A DNA stretch of 64,000 nucleotides from Strigops habroptila (Eukaryota; Chordata; Aves; Psittaciformes; Psittacidae), in NCBI RefSeq assembly GCF_004027225.2, contig NC_044278.2:63066243-63130242 (forward strand). The letters run 5' to 3'. This document shows, one piece after another, positions 36,701 through 48,700 of this stretch. Within the stretch, counting starts at the first letter, position 1, and each line of letters begins with the position of its first letter. The position numbers and the translations under genes were made by a program. The notes under the pieces are model-generated. The model saw nothing but the letters and a program-made list of their open reading frames with translations, did not search any database and was not told the DNA's origin.

Positions 36701-39700
36701 ACCCTGTCAGTGTAAGTTACATTGCAGTTACGTACCATTGTATTCTATGCTGCTCTGCGTTGTGTTGCACTGTGTGAATCCAATGGCGATGTGATGCATT
36801 CTTCTTGAAAAGCTGAATAGCCAAATACTGCTTTCAGCAGATTATCTGCTCTACAGTAGAATGTCCAATATTTGGAGTATGCTAATTAAATTAAAGCTTC
36901 ATATTTGAGCTTTGAACGTTCAGTCAGGGAGGCAGAATTAGGATAACTGAAGTCAATGGTTCTAACTGTTTTGAAGTACATGTGTATTTTTCAGTAATGC
37001 AGAGCTTCCATGACTTGCTGATAAGCAAATAAGCCCATCAGAATTTCTCCTGATGCAACTCCAAAACACCAGAATCTACAGTGTACACTTTCTGCATGAG
37101 CTTCTACATGCTTTGGCTAGTACTAGACGGCACAGCATATATTCTTTGGCCCTGTTGCGAGGAGTTCTGAAGAAGGCTATCTCCGTCATCTTCCTTCTCC
37201 CCAACTTCAGTTTGTAGGCTGATGTTAGTAGTCATGTAACAAGTGGCTGGATATATCATTCTAATTTTATAATTATTTTGGAGTTCATGTGCAGGAATTT
37301 GGCAAATACGTGCCACATATTTGGCAAAGTGTTCTTAGCAGTGGCTTTTGACTCTAATTAACACTTCTAATGTTTAGCAGCATTTCTTTTATTATTAAGG
37401 TTTCTTCAGATGTTTTTATTTTATCTTTTTTTTTTTTTTTTAAACATGGTTCTGATGTAATGAGGCTATTCTGAAGACATCTTAAAGCTTGAAGGTGTTT
37501 TTCCTCTGAGCAAAGACTTCTGTTACGTAACTGGCAGTGATTGAGACTGTTATTTTTCTTAACATATAAAAGTTGTGTGGCCTTGGAATTCTGCTTGACT
37601 TTGAGCAAGTGGCGCTACTACTTTTGTTTCTTGCTTTTATTGCTTAAAACAGGAACAATTACACTTAGTTTTGTGAAGGGCATGATGGCATTCTTTAACC
37701 TCTTTAAGCAGATTCTTATCTGCTTTTGGTTGAGTTTTAGTTCCCTAAGCCTACAGAACGGCAGACTAGAGTTTTAAAGGGCACTTATTTAGAAAGTGTG
37801 TATTTTGGTTGCTCTGAGAAAAACAGGTACTTGTGTTGCATCACTTCTGGTTTAAGAATTTTTAGGGCTGGAATGCAGATAACATGAAAACAGGCAAAAC
37901 CGTAGGAGTAAACAGAGTGAAACAATTAAGCATCATTAAGCTTTCTTGGGTATGTTTTCCAATTTGCCATAAATATATAATTTCAGACATGACTATAATA
38001 CTTCTTTCAAATTTTTAATTTGTATTTCTTTTTTGTAATAGTTGTGCGACAAAGAAGGGAAGCAGATGCTGCTTTGTTTTCAGAACTCTACAGAAAGCTC
38101 GGTTCACAGGTAGTGTAATAAATGTATATAAAGTAAAGAAACTGAAAGCACACGCATGCATCCTTCTCGTAGAGTTGTTATAGAGTTGTTATGGAGAGTG
38201 TTTGGGTCTTTAACAATATTTTTACTGTGAGGATGGTTGAATACTGGAACAGGTTGCCCAGGATTGCTGTGGAGTCTTCATCCTTGGAGACAGTCAAAAC
38301 CTGACTGGACGCAGTCTTGGGCAACCTGCTGTAGAAAATCCTGTTTTGAGCAGAGGAGTTGAACAAGATCATCTTCAGAGGTGCTTTCCAACCTCAACCA
38401 TTTTGTAATTTGTTTGAAAAAGTTTACTTGTTTGGTTTTGGTTTTGGGTTTTTTTGTGGGGTGGTGTTTGTGTGTGTGTGGTTTTTTGGTTTTGGGTTTT
38501 TTTGTTTTTAATTTACTATGAGCTGTTTGTTATTAATTAGAAATAAGTTTGGAAGAGAATAAAGAACATATTTTTAGTTTGTGTCCAGTTACACAAAGGG
38601 GCACTTCATATGAAGGACAGAACTCTGGAAAAATAGAAGTGTTCATTTTATGTGTAAAACTGATGAATTTTCTTGTAGTCATTTATTTTACAGCAATGCC
38701 TTGCAAGTATATTGATTTTATTAGTCTAGGTTCAAATATTCCTCTTGCTTCTGAATTCTTAAGTATTCCAAGTCCTTAATGTTGAAGGTTAAGGGTTTGC
38801 TGACCTTGATGGTTCTGCTAACACCTGTGTTAGTCAAACAATACTGCATGTTGATATTCTGACAAAAGTTGTTAGTATATAGAAAGCCTACGATTCAGGA
38901 AGGTGGATCAAGTGAAGGGGAAAAGATGTGAGGGAAATTTAGCTGAGGTAGGTGAAAAATGACTGCTGCTAATCTGTTTTGGATTCTTCATAAAATTGAG
39001 TATTTAGCAAGGTAGAATTTATGGTGGGCAGTAATAAGGTAAGATTCCCAGTTGTCCCGTGTACATACCTGATTTTTGACAACAAAAATTAGTTAATGTA
39101 AAAGATGATGTTAAGTATATAACAGAAAATCTGTCCTTATTTGCTCTCTGTATTTAGGAGAAATGGTTTTCTCTGTTCTGTTTTTTATTCCATAATTTAT
39201 GTATAGATCATGGCTGAGTTTTACAGGATAATACTAAGATTTTAAGATCGCAAGAAGGTGATTCTGTGGAGAGTATGACCAGTTAGAACTAGTCAGAAGT
39301 TCTGTGCCTCATCTGTACTTAACTTACCCATTAGCTTGTTAGTGCTTGGAGCTAAAGTCACTCTCTAACTCTTCCTGTTTTCATTATCCTGTATGTTTGT
39401 GTATTATTTGCATTGGTTTGTATAAGTGAAGCAAGTGTCACTGGTTTCCAGACACCTGTTCCGATGACCTCAGTCATTGATTTCAGCCTCTTGTATGTAT
39501 TACACTGATCTTGCTCATTTAATACAGATTTTCTACAGCGTGTTTCTGTAGCTTGTGTAAGTATCACCAGACTGTTGCATTTAGCAAGCAATGCACCTGC
39601 AGAGTATGACGGGTGTAAACTTTGAAACAAAATGCGTTGTCTGTGTTATCAGTTTGGTTATTCTTCTGAATGTAAATCAAGCATACATCAGCTATCTGTT

Positions 39701-42700
39701 CATATTTTGCTGTCTCCTTAAATGCTTGAGGTTCTTCTAACCTCTGCTGGTTTTGTTTTCATTTTGGTTTTTTTTGTTTTTGTTTTCCTCTGCTAGCATC
39801 TTGTGTACATGAAATGCTATCATCTGAATACTGTGTTCTTTAAAATTCTCTATTTCACTCTACCAATTACTATTTAATCTGCTCTTAAGTTTATTTCTAA
39901 TGGTGGACAATCATTTCTTTTCCTCATGAGCTTAAGGAAGGGCATAGAAGGAATATGTGTCTTCAGAATCAATGAGGCTTTTTCTTTATCCAGCAATTCT
40001 CTTGAAAGCAGCTAGGAGAAAGAAAAAAGCTTGTGTGAATCTGTTTTAACTTTGTTTCATCCATTACTCTCAAGAGAAAAGGAGGTCAGTGCTTATTTTA
40101 GTGGGAGCTTGCCAGTTGAGCAAACCATGCTTCTTGAGGCGCTTAGACTTATTCTATCGTGGCCAGTAGAAGCAGCAGTAATGTTGCTGTTCCTTCTTCA
40201 CTAGCTGTTAATGAGTTGCTGGATTAGTTATTTGTAACAGATGCAACACCTCTGCTTCTTGCTTCTTGTTGAGATCAAAGCAGGAGTTACTAGACTTCTG
40301 CTCGACATAATAATATAGAATGTCTCCTTCTACTCTTATGTAACAATATAGAGCTTTGGTAGGTTTGGTTAGTGGGCTCTGTCTCGAAGAAAGAAATGTT
40401 CTGTGGCCAAAAAGTCATATACTATGTAACATATACATATAAAATGTGTAATCTGCAGAGACACAGGAAAAATAGAATAAGGTGAGAATGAAAATGTGTT
40501 TTTAAAAAAGAGAATTTCAAAGTGACCTTGCAAGTGCTTTTTGCAAGACTGATAGCACTGAGCTGCACTGCTTCATGAGGGATAGAATCTTTGTTGAATC
40601 TTGGTATGACTAAAGTTTCCTTTATATTTGACATTGCTTAGTATTCAGACCTAGCCTGATCAGCATTGTGAGGGAACTTGTATGAATTTTTTGACTTACT
40701 CCAATATGTAATGTCCATTACGAGGTTCTATGTCGCCGATCAATTCAGGTGCAAGTGTTAGTGTTACAGAAGTACAGAGTAAAATATCTAGAAACATATG
40801 CATATCTTAACATAAAACATACTAATATTTGCCATAACTCTTTTCTTCAGAGCATTCTCTTTGTAGCTTGAGCTTTAGCATTGTTCTGTCTTCTGCTGGT
40901 AAGCTTTCTGCTGAGATCTAAAGCTGCTGAGAGTGTTGGTCTGACAGTCTGTAGGTATCTATTTGTTTGCTTAAAGACTATTGCATATTTCTCAACTTTC
41001 ATGTTAACAGTGTTTCTGTCTTAAGCTGTGAAAATGTTGGTAGCTCTCTTCAAGTTTATTTATCACTTATATTTATTACCATTTAAAATAATAGAAATTG
41101 AAACCCTCAAACTTTTAAAGCCTCCCTGTAAAGGAGAGTGAAGGGGAAGGTCTCCACTGACAGACAGACGTTTCTGTGCTTAAAATTGTACCAGGAGTTT
41201 TCCTTCTTCACCTTTAGACTAGCATCCACATCTGAGATGTTTTAAATGCTGAGAGTGTGTGGGAATGCTGATAAAACCTTAACTCTGTATAAACCTCTTT
41301 CTTAGTAGGCATAAATTAGTAGCTTAGTAGCTATGAATTTCAAATTGAGTGTACTTGCTGATCTTGGAGCAGGTGAGAGTTCATTGAACACAGTGGAGAA
41401 AATTCATGAAATTAGGAATATAGAGGCTGCACTGCACATTCCGTTTACTCAGGAACATGGCTCCGAGTTAGTCTTTTTTGTCTGGCAAGTCTATATACAT
41501 ACATGTTAGTGGGTTGGATAATAAAAATTAAAAAAATCCCAAACATTATTATTCAGAATTAAACCAAACTTATTTCTGTTCATCTTTTTTTCTAAGGGCA
41601 TTTTGAAAAACAAATGGTCAATACTCTACCTCCTGCTTAGCCTTAGTGAAGATCCACGTAAGCAGTCTAACAAGGTAGGTGAAGAAAGCTTTGTTGCTTC
41701 TGCGAAACAGTAAATATGTGTCACTTATTTTAGATGTCATTAAGAATCACTATCCAGAATTAACCAACACTTCAGCTTGTGGTCATGGTGTCTGTCTGTG
41801 AGGCTGAAAGGGAAAACACTCTTGAAAAAACTATCTGCAATTTTTCTGTGCATTTTTTTTATGCTAAGTGAATGTAAAAATATGAGCTGCCCAACATTCG
41901 TAGCTGATGTTGTGACTCTATTAGATGGATGAGGTTTTTATGTTTGCTTTCTGCACGGTGGTGTAACGTCTGCTCACATGCTAATGAGTTTGAAATGGAG
42001 TAGGGAGAGCAAAATTCCTCCTTTGGTTGCAGCTCTTCTAGCACCGAAGTGCTTTTTGCAGCTATTGCTAATGACAACTTGTAGGCAGAAATAAGCTATA
42101 TTGCTAGAAGTACTTTTGCTCACTGTAAGAAACTTGCTTTTTTTTCCACATTATAATTGTAACAAATTTTTCTCTGCATAAGCATGGTCTTCGGTTACTT
42201 TTTACATTCTTGAATATTACACTCCTGTTAACTGAAGGCATGACTTAAAGCAACTCAAATCTTTTATCTTTTTATTCTTCCCTTTTCAAATCCTTTCCTT
42301 CCCAGGTATCAAGTTATGCCACGCTTTTTGCTCAAGCATTGCCACGGGATGCTCACTCAACCCCTTATTACTATGCCAGGCCTCAAAGCCTTCCATTGAA
42401 TTACCAAGACCGCAGTGCTCAGTCTGCCCAGAGTTCCTGCAGCATGGGGAGCAGTGGGATCAGCAGCATCGGCCTGTATGCTCTGAATGGGCCAACGCCA
42501 ACTCCACAATCACTCCTTCCAGGGTAAATTAAACTGTTTTACCTTACAAATAGGTTTGGAGAAGATGAGAGATGATCTCTTTTTCATGGTTTTTTGGTTT
42601 TGCCTTCCCCCTTCCCCCATTAATATGCTATTGAAAATTCCACTGTAGGTGTATTGAAACTGAATTCCTTACCTGAATGGTTCTGAATATCAGGTGCTCT

Positions 42701-45700
42701 CATATGACCATATGAAGTAAATGGCTGGCCAAGTGTATCCGTTCTAAAACGTAATCATATCTGCTGAACAGCTGATATTTTATTGCATTCACTTATTTAG
42801 ATTCTAGTGCAACATCCTTTTCCAAGGAATTTCTCAGTTCTCTGAAACCCTTTAAAACAGTCTATCTCTCTTCTGTAAACACATTGGATTTAGAGTCCTC
42901 ATTCAAGTTCCATTTACAAGGCGTTCCTCAGCCAGTGTCAAATTAGTAGACTTAATATTCTCCGTTTTTGAATGGGTGGCCTTTCTTACGTGGTCTGACT
43001 TTCTTTTAAGCATGTTAACAGCAGGTTGAGCAGTCTTGCATCTTGAGTGGATAGGGGTTTTTTGAGGTTTTTTTTTTTTTTTTTAATGAGTAAAAAAATT
43101 GTACAAGAGTTGATTTTAAAAGAATTACCTACTAGTAAAAAAATATCCTAAACCACATTCTGTTCAGCAGTGGTCTGGTCATGCCAAAGTGAATCTACAT
43201 TTGGAGCTGAAACGTTCAAATACCAAATAGTTCAGATTTTTGATACGTAAAAGCTGGCCATTTTAAGCCAAGAGATGACTACGTGAGTATTGACCTTGTT
43301 AAATGAGCTAATACAAAGTAATGAGCTCAAAATCCGAGCCCTTCTTGTGCCATTGGATATCGTGTTGTATTACCCCTACAGCTGTACAAAGCCTGACAGA
43401 GGTGCGCTGCACAGACTCTATGGTGGGAAAATGAACTATCGTTCGTAGTCTGTAGGAGGGAGTGGTTCAACAGTGATTCTGTACTATGGGCCTGGAACAT
43501 TGCCTCATAAAGATTGAGCATGGAAAAATGAACAGAATATTATGAAACTTGTGAAAGTAAGGATTGTACTTATTTGCATAGCTGTTTCAGCCTTGAATGA
43601 AGAAATCTGGAAATAAAGCCTTCATCCAAAAGTGATGGGGACATCACTTTTCAAGAAACTGTAGTTAATGTCAGAAAGACATACAAGAACATAATAAAAG
43701 GGAAAAAAAATAAAAATCTTAAGGGATGCAGAAATCACAGAATGGTTTGGGTTGGAAAGGACCTTTAGATCATCTAGTTCCAACCCCCTGCCATGGGCAG
43801 GGACATGAGCAAAGCTTAATTATTTTGTCCTAATAGAAGCTTCATTGGTTATTATTTGACCCAATTTCTAATATAAGACTAATTTATGGCAACTTTTCTT
43901 AATTTCTTGCTTATAATTAGAGATTCCCATCTTTTAATTTTCCTTCCCACTCCCAACAGTCACAAAACAAACACAAAATCAGAATAGATGCATTTTCAGA
44001 AAGTACAACAGCTTTATTTTGAGTTGAAGATACTTTTTCTTTTTTTTAATATACTATATTTGTCATGATTTATTGAATCATATTATGGAAATAATAACAA
44101 GTGCTGACACAGCTGGATTTTGTTGTTATTAATATGCTTTACAATACAAATACTTATTGGATGTTGTCAGTGCTAGGTTTGTGTGGTGTATCTTAGATAC
44201 ATGACTAGAGGTTACCTTTAAACTCAGAATAATAGGGGAGGACTATGCCCCCCAGCTGAGTGAGGAGCTGGTAGACCAGATTAGTAAGCAAAAAGTACAG
44301 GATGATATGGTCAAGAGAAACCTTGAAACTGACAGAGCAGGGCAGAAGTGGGTCCACCCAAGTACGTGCACATAAATGAGGAATGGGGAGAGGACAGCCT
44401 TATGGGGGAAGTTCTCATACCTTTTCTGGAACATCAGCACAACTTTGTTGGAGTACCTACACACTAACATATGCCAGCATGGGGAACAGACAGGAGGACT
44501 TAAGAGATATGTGTGGACTATGAGAGCTGTGGTCTCACTGGGGTCACAAATACATGATGGAATAGTTCGTACCACTGGAATGTGGCAGAAGGTGGATACA
44601 GGCTCTTTGGGAAGGACAGACTAGGATGGCAAGGAGAAGAAACTGCTGTTTACAGGAGAGAGCAGCAGAAATACATGGAGTTTTGCCTGGGGGCTAATGA
44701 ACCTTCTGTGATGAGATGACTGACTTGGTGGATTAGGGGAAAGCAGTAAATGTATTTCAACTTTAGTAGGACTTCTGACACTGTCTATATTGACATATCC
44801 TTATTTACAGACTTAATAAAATATGAACTAAATAAGTTGACACTGAGGTGGATTGAAAACTGACTGACCTGGTCTCAAAACTGTTATGGTCAGTGACACA
44901 AAGTCCAGTTGGAGCCTGGTCACTAAGGGTATAGCCCAGGGGCTGGATCCTTCATCCTGCTTGATGGCATAAAGTGCACCCTCAGCAACTTTGCAGATGA
45001 TAACAAAACTGGGAGGAGTGGTTGATAAAGACAGTAACTCAGCTGTTGCTCAAAGGGACCTCAGTAGGCTCCAGAAATGGGCTGACAGGAGCCTTCTGAA
45101 GTTCCAAAGGAGTCCTTCACCTGGGGAGAAATAACTCCATGCACCAGTACATGCTGGGGGCTGACTGGTTGCAAAACAGCTTTGCAGAAAGGGCCCTGGG
45201 CTTCCTGGTGGATAACAAGTTGAAGATGAGTGTGGCAAAGGTGGCAAACACCTCCTGGGCTGCATTAGGAGGAGCATTGCCAGGCGGTTGAGGGAATTAA
45301 ACCTTCCTCTTTGCTCAGTACTGGTAAGGACATGGCTGAAATGCTGGGTCCAAAAAAGACATGGTACATTTTTACGGTACAAAAAAAGACATGGACAAAC
45401 TGGGGAGAGTGTGGTGAAGGAACCTCATAACTAATTGAGGAGTTGAAGCATCTGATATATGAGGGGAGGCTGCGAGAGCCGGAACTGTTCAGCCTGGAGA
45501 GGAAAAGGCTTGGGGGATCTTATCCGTGTGATTATATCTGACCAGGGGAGTAGAGAAGTCTGAGCCAGACTTTTTCTCAGTATTGCCCCAGGGGAGGACA
45601 AGAGGTAATTTTAAAAACTTACAAGGCTGGATTCACACTTAAAATGTAAGGGAAAAAACTTCTTTTGCAGTGAGGTGGGGGGGGGGCAGAGGGATGTTGT

Positions 45701-48700
45701 GGAACCTCTCCAGGGAGGTTGTGTAGTCTCCATAATTGAAAATATTCAAAACATGACTGCACAATGCTCCTGCTTTGAGCAGGAGGGCTGGAGGAAGTGA
45801 TCTCCAGAGGCCCCTTGCAACCTCAACCATTATATAATCTGGATGCAGTGTAGTAATGTGTATCAGTGAGGTTGTTTCATATATCTGCTTATCACAGAAT
45901 CATAGAATGGTTTGGGTTGGAAGGGACTTTGAAGATCATCTAGTGCCAGTTCCCCTGCCATGGGCAGGGACACCCTTTGCTTGGACCAGGTTCCTCAGAG
46001 CCCCATCCAGCCTGGCCTTGAACACTTCGAGGGATGGGGTAACCTGTTCCAGTGCCTTACCACTCTCACAGTAATGAACTTCATCCATACATCTGATTTA
46101 AATCTATCCTCTTTCACTTTAAAGCCATTCCCCCTTGTCCTGTCACTGCATGCCCTTTCAAAATGTCCCTCTCCAGATTTCTTGTAGACCCCTTTACGTA
46201 CTGGAAGGCTGCTCTAAGGTCTCCCCAACAAGCCCAACTCTTGGCCAGTCTCCATAGGAGAGGTGGTCATGCCCTCAGAGCATCTTCACGGCCTACTCTG
46301 GACTCACTCCAGCAGGTCCGTGTCCCTCTTGTGCTGAGGACCCCAGAGCTGGACACAGTACTGCAGGTGGGGTCTCAGGAGACCAGAGCAGAGGGGGAGA
46401 ACACCTCCTTTGATGTGCTGATCACGCGTCTTTTGATGTAACCCAGCATACGGTTGGCTTCCTGGGCTGTGAGCGCACACTGCTGGCTCATGTTGAGCAT
46501 CTTGTCAACAAACCCAACAAAGTCCTTCTACTTAGGGCTGCTCTGACTCACTTCTCTGCCCAGCCTGTGCTTGTGCTTGAGATTGCCCTGGCCCAGCTGT
46601 AGGACCTTGCACTGGGCCTTGAACTTCATGAGGTTGGCATGGGCCCACCTCTCAAGCATGTCAACGTCCCTCTGGATGGCATCCTTTCCCTCCAGTGTAC
46701 CAACCAAACCACACAGCTTGCTGTTGTTGGCAAACTTGCTAAGGGTGCATTCAATCCCAATGTCCATGTTGCTGACAAAGTTGTTCCACAGTGCCAGTTC
46801 GAATACTGACTGTTGAGGAATGCCATTCATCACTGGCCTCTATTTGGACATTGATCTGTTGACGGTAACTCTTTGAGTGTGACCATCCAGCCAATTCCTT
46901 ATCCAGCGAGTGGTCCATCTGTCAAATCCATGTCTCTACAGTTTAGAGACAGAGATACCGTGCAGAACGGTGTCACATGCTTTGGTCAAGTCCAGCCAGA
47001 TGACAGTTGCTTTTCCCTTATTCACCAGTGCTGTAGTCCTGTTGTAGAAAGCCACCAAATTTGTCAGGCATGATTTGTCCTTAGTGAAGCCATGTTGGCT
47101 GTCACCAATCACCTCATTATTTTCCATGTGCCTTAGCATAGTTTCCAGGTGGATCCGCTCCATGATCTTGCCTTTACGAGGCTGCCACAACTTCTCAGAT
47201 ATGATGGATAATGTCTTAGTGATTCTATGATTCTGTGATATGAGGATTCTGTAAAAGGAGGATGGCAGAGCTGTTATCAATACCTGTATTCAAACCTCAC
47301 TTCAGCTCCAGTTCTAAGAATAGATCAGTAAATGCACAGTGAAAACTTCAATCAAGGCAGTAGTAGTGTTTGTGTGAAAAGCAAAGAAAATGCTGGGGGC
47401 AGTTTTCAGAAAGGGTTGGACTGTTGGACCTTTTTGTCACACCGGTCTTTCAGACCGAGCTGTCTGCAGGACCTGCCTCATACAGGTTGTGTCGCTATCG
47501 GCAGGCAGTGTGGATGAGTGAGAGCAAGCCTCCGTAAAGTAATTAGTGTTGAGGACCTGATGTTCTCAAGGTGCACATTTCAGAGTGGGTTTTATTTTGG
47601 AGGGGTCTCTTCAGGCTAGCTGTCTACCAATAATGCTTGCTTAAACATACTAGCAGAGCCTACCTTGTTCCTGATATATTCTTGGTCTCACCTGTTCAGA
47701 CTGTTGCATTTTTATAGCAATTTCACTGCTTTCTCTTTAGTCCTGTAGCCTGTGAGCTGGGCAACACAAATTAGATCTTTCTGTGAGCATCATTCTTCCT
47801 GAACTTCTCTTTATACATGCTTCCATTTGTTTCTAGAGTACATTCTTCTTGAAGGATAACAGCCTAAATTCACTATTGTACTCTAGTAGAGGCATTGCAA
47901 ATGCTAAGCATAACAGAGACAGATGCTGTGTCTTGCAGGCTGTGTTCTTGCTCACTAGCTATAATCATATGATGTGTGACCATCCTGTGAGCTACATGGT
48001 GGCAGTTGAGAGACGAAAGGCATTCCTTGGCTTCTTTTACATGGACGTTTGTGTTGCAATCTTGTTCCATTTCTCCCTGCAACTCCTTTCACAGCTTTGT
48101 GGAACTAGTGTGCTATTTTTAAAATACGTGTCTATTTCCAAATGTCTACATTCAGTGGGTGGAGGGCAGAGGACTGGTCAGCAGCAAAAATCCCTTGCAA
48201 ATATTTTCAACTTTATTTTTTACCATCACAATACATAAATAATCAGAAAGTTAACTTCTGGTCTTAAAATTTTTCATGTTTAAGACTTTTTTTTTTTAGA
48301 AGAATTTGACGAGAGGAAGGGAAATAAGAGCTTGTCTAGATGTGCTCTCCTTGATCACATCTTCAGGCACTTAATGCAAGCTCTCCTAAACAGCAGAGGA
48401 GCAGAAAAGTGAATTTTCCTCTCTTTCTCTGTTTTCCTTTGGCATGTAACTACAGTTTCAAGTAATAACAAAATGTAAATATTTATTTATGTCTGTTGTT
48501 ACTATAGTTGACTTCCCTTTTAATCCTTTTCAGCATATCTACACAGTTCAGTGTGAACAAAGATAATCTTTGATATGAAATCACATTTGTCAAATCTGTA
48601 CTTCCTTTTCTACAGTTTTGAGGGTTTTTTTAAAGTGTAGGCTTATAGGAAGCAATAAATCGTTTGCGTATTGTGCACCCTTTTTTAAGGTTCCATTATT

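Larger units (their letters stand above)
38110..41596 (+). other. TUBGCP3: TUBGCP3 intron 3 (3.5 kb)
   Basis: It holds one diverged CR1 (38203-38405) directly followed by a T/G-rich tract to 38512. The remainder shows nothing I can name. Confidence 0.9.

Noticed and set aside
46528..47280. Minus-strand frames with RT motifs in intron 5
   Set aside because: CR1 ORF2 remnants with frame breaks and a lost FADD motif.
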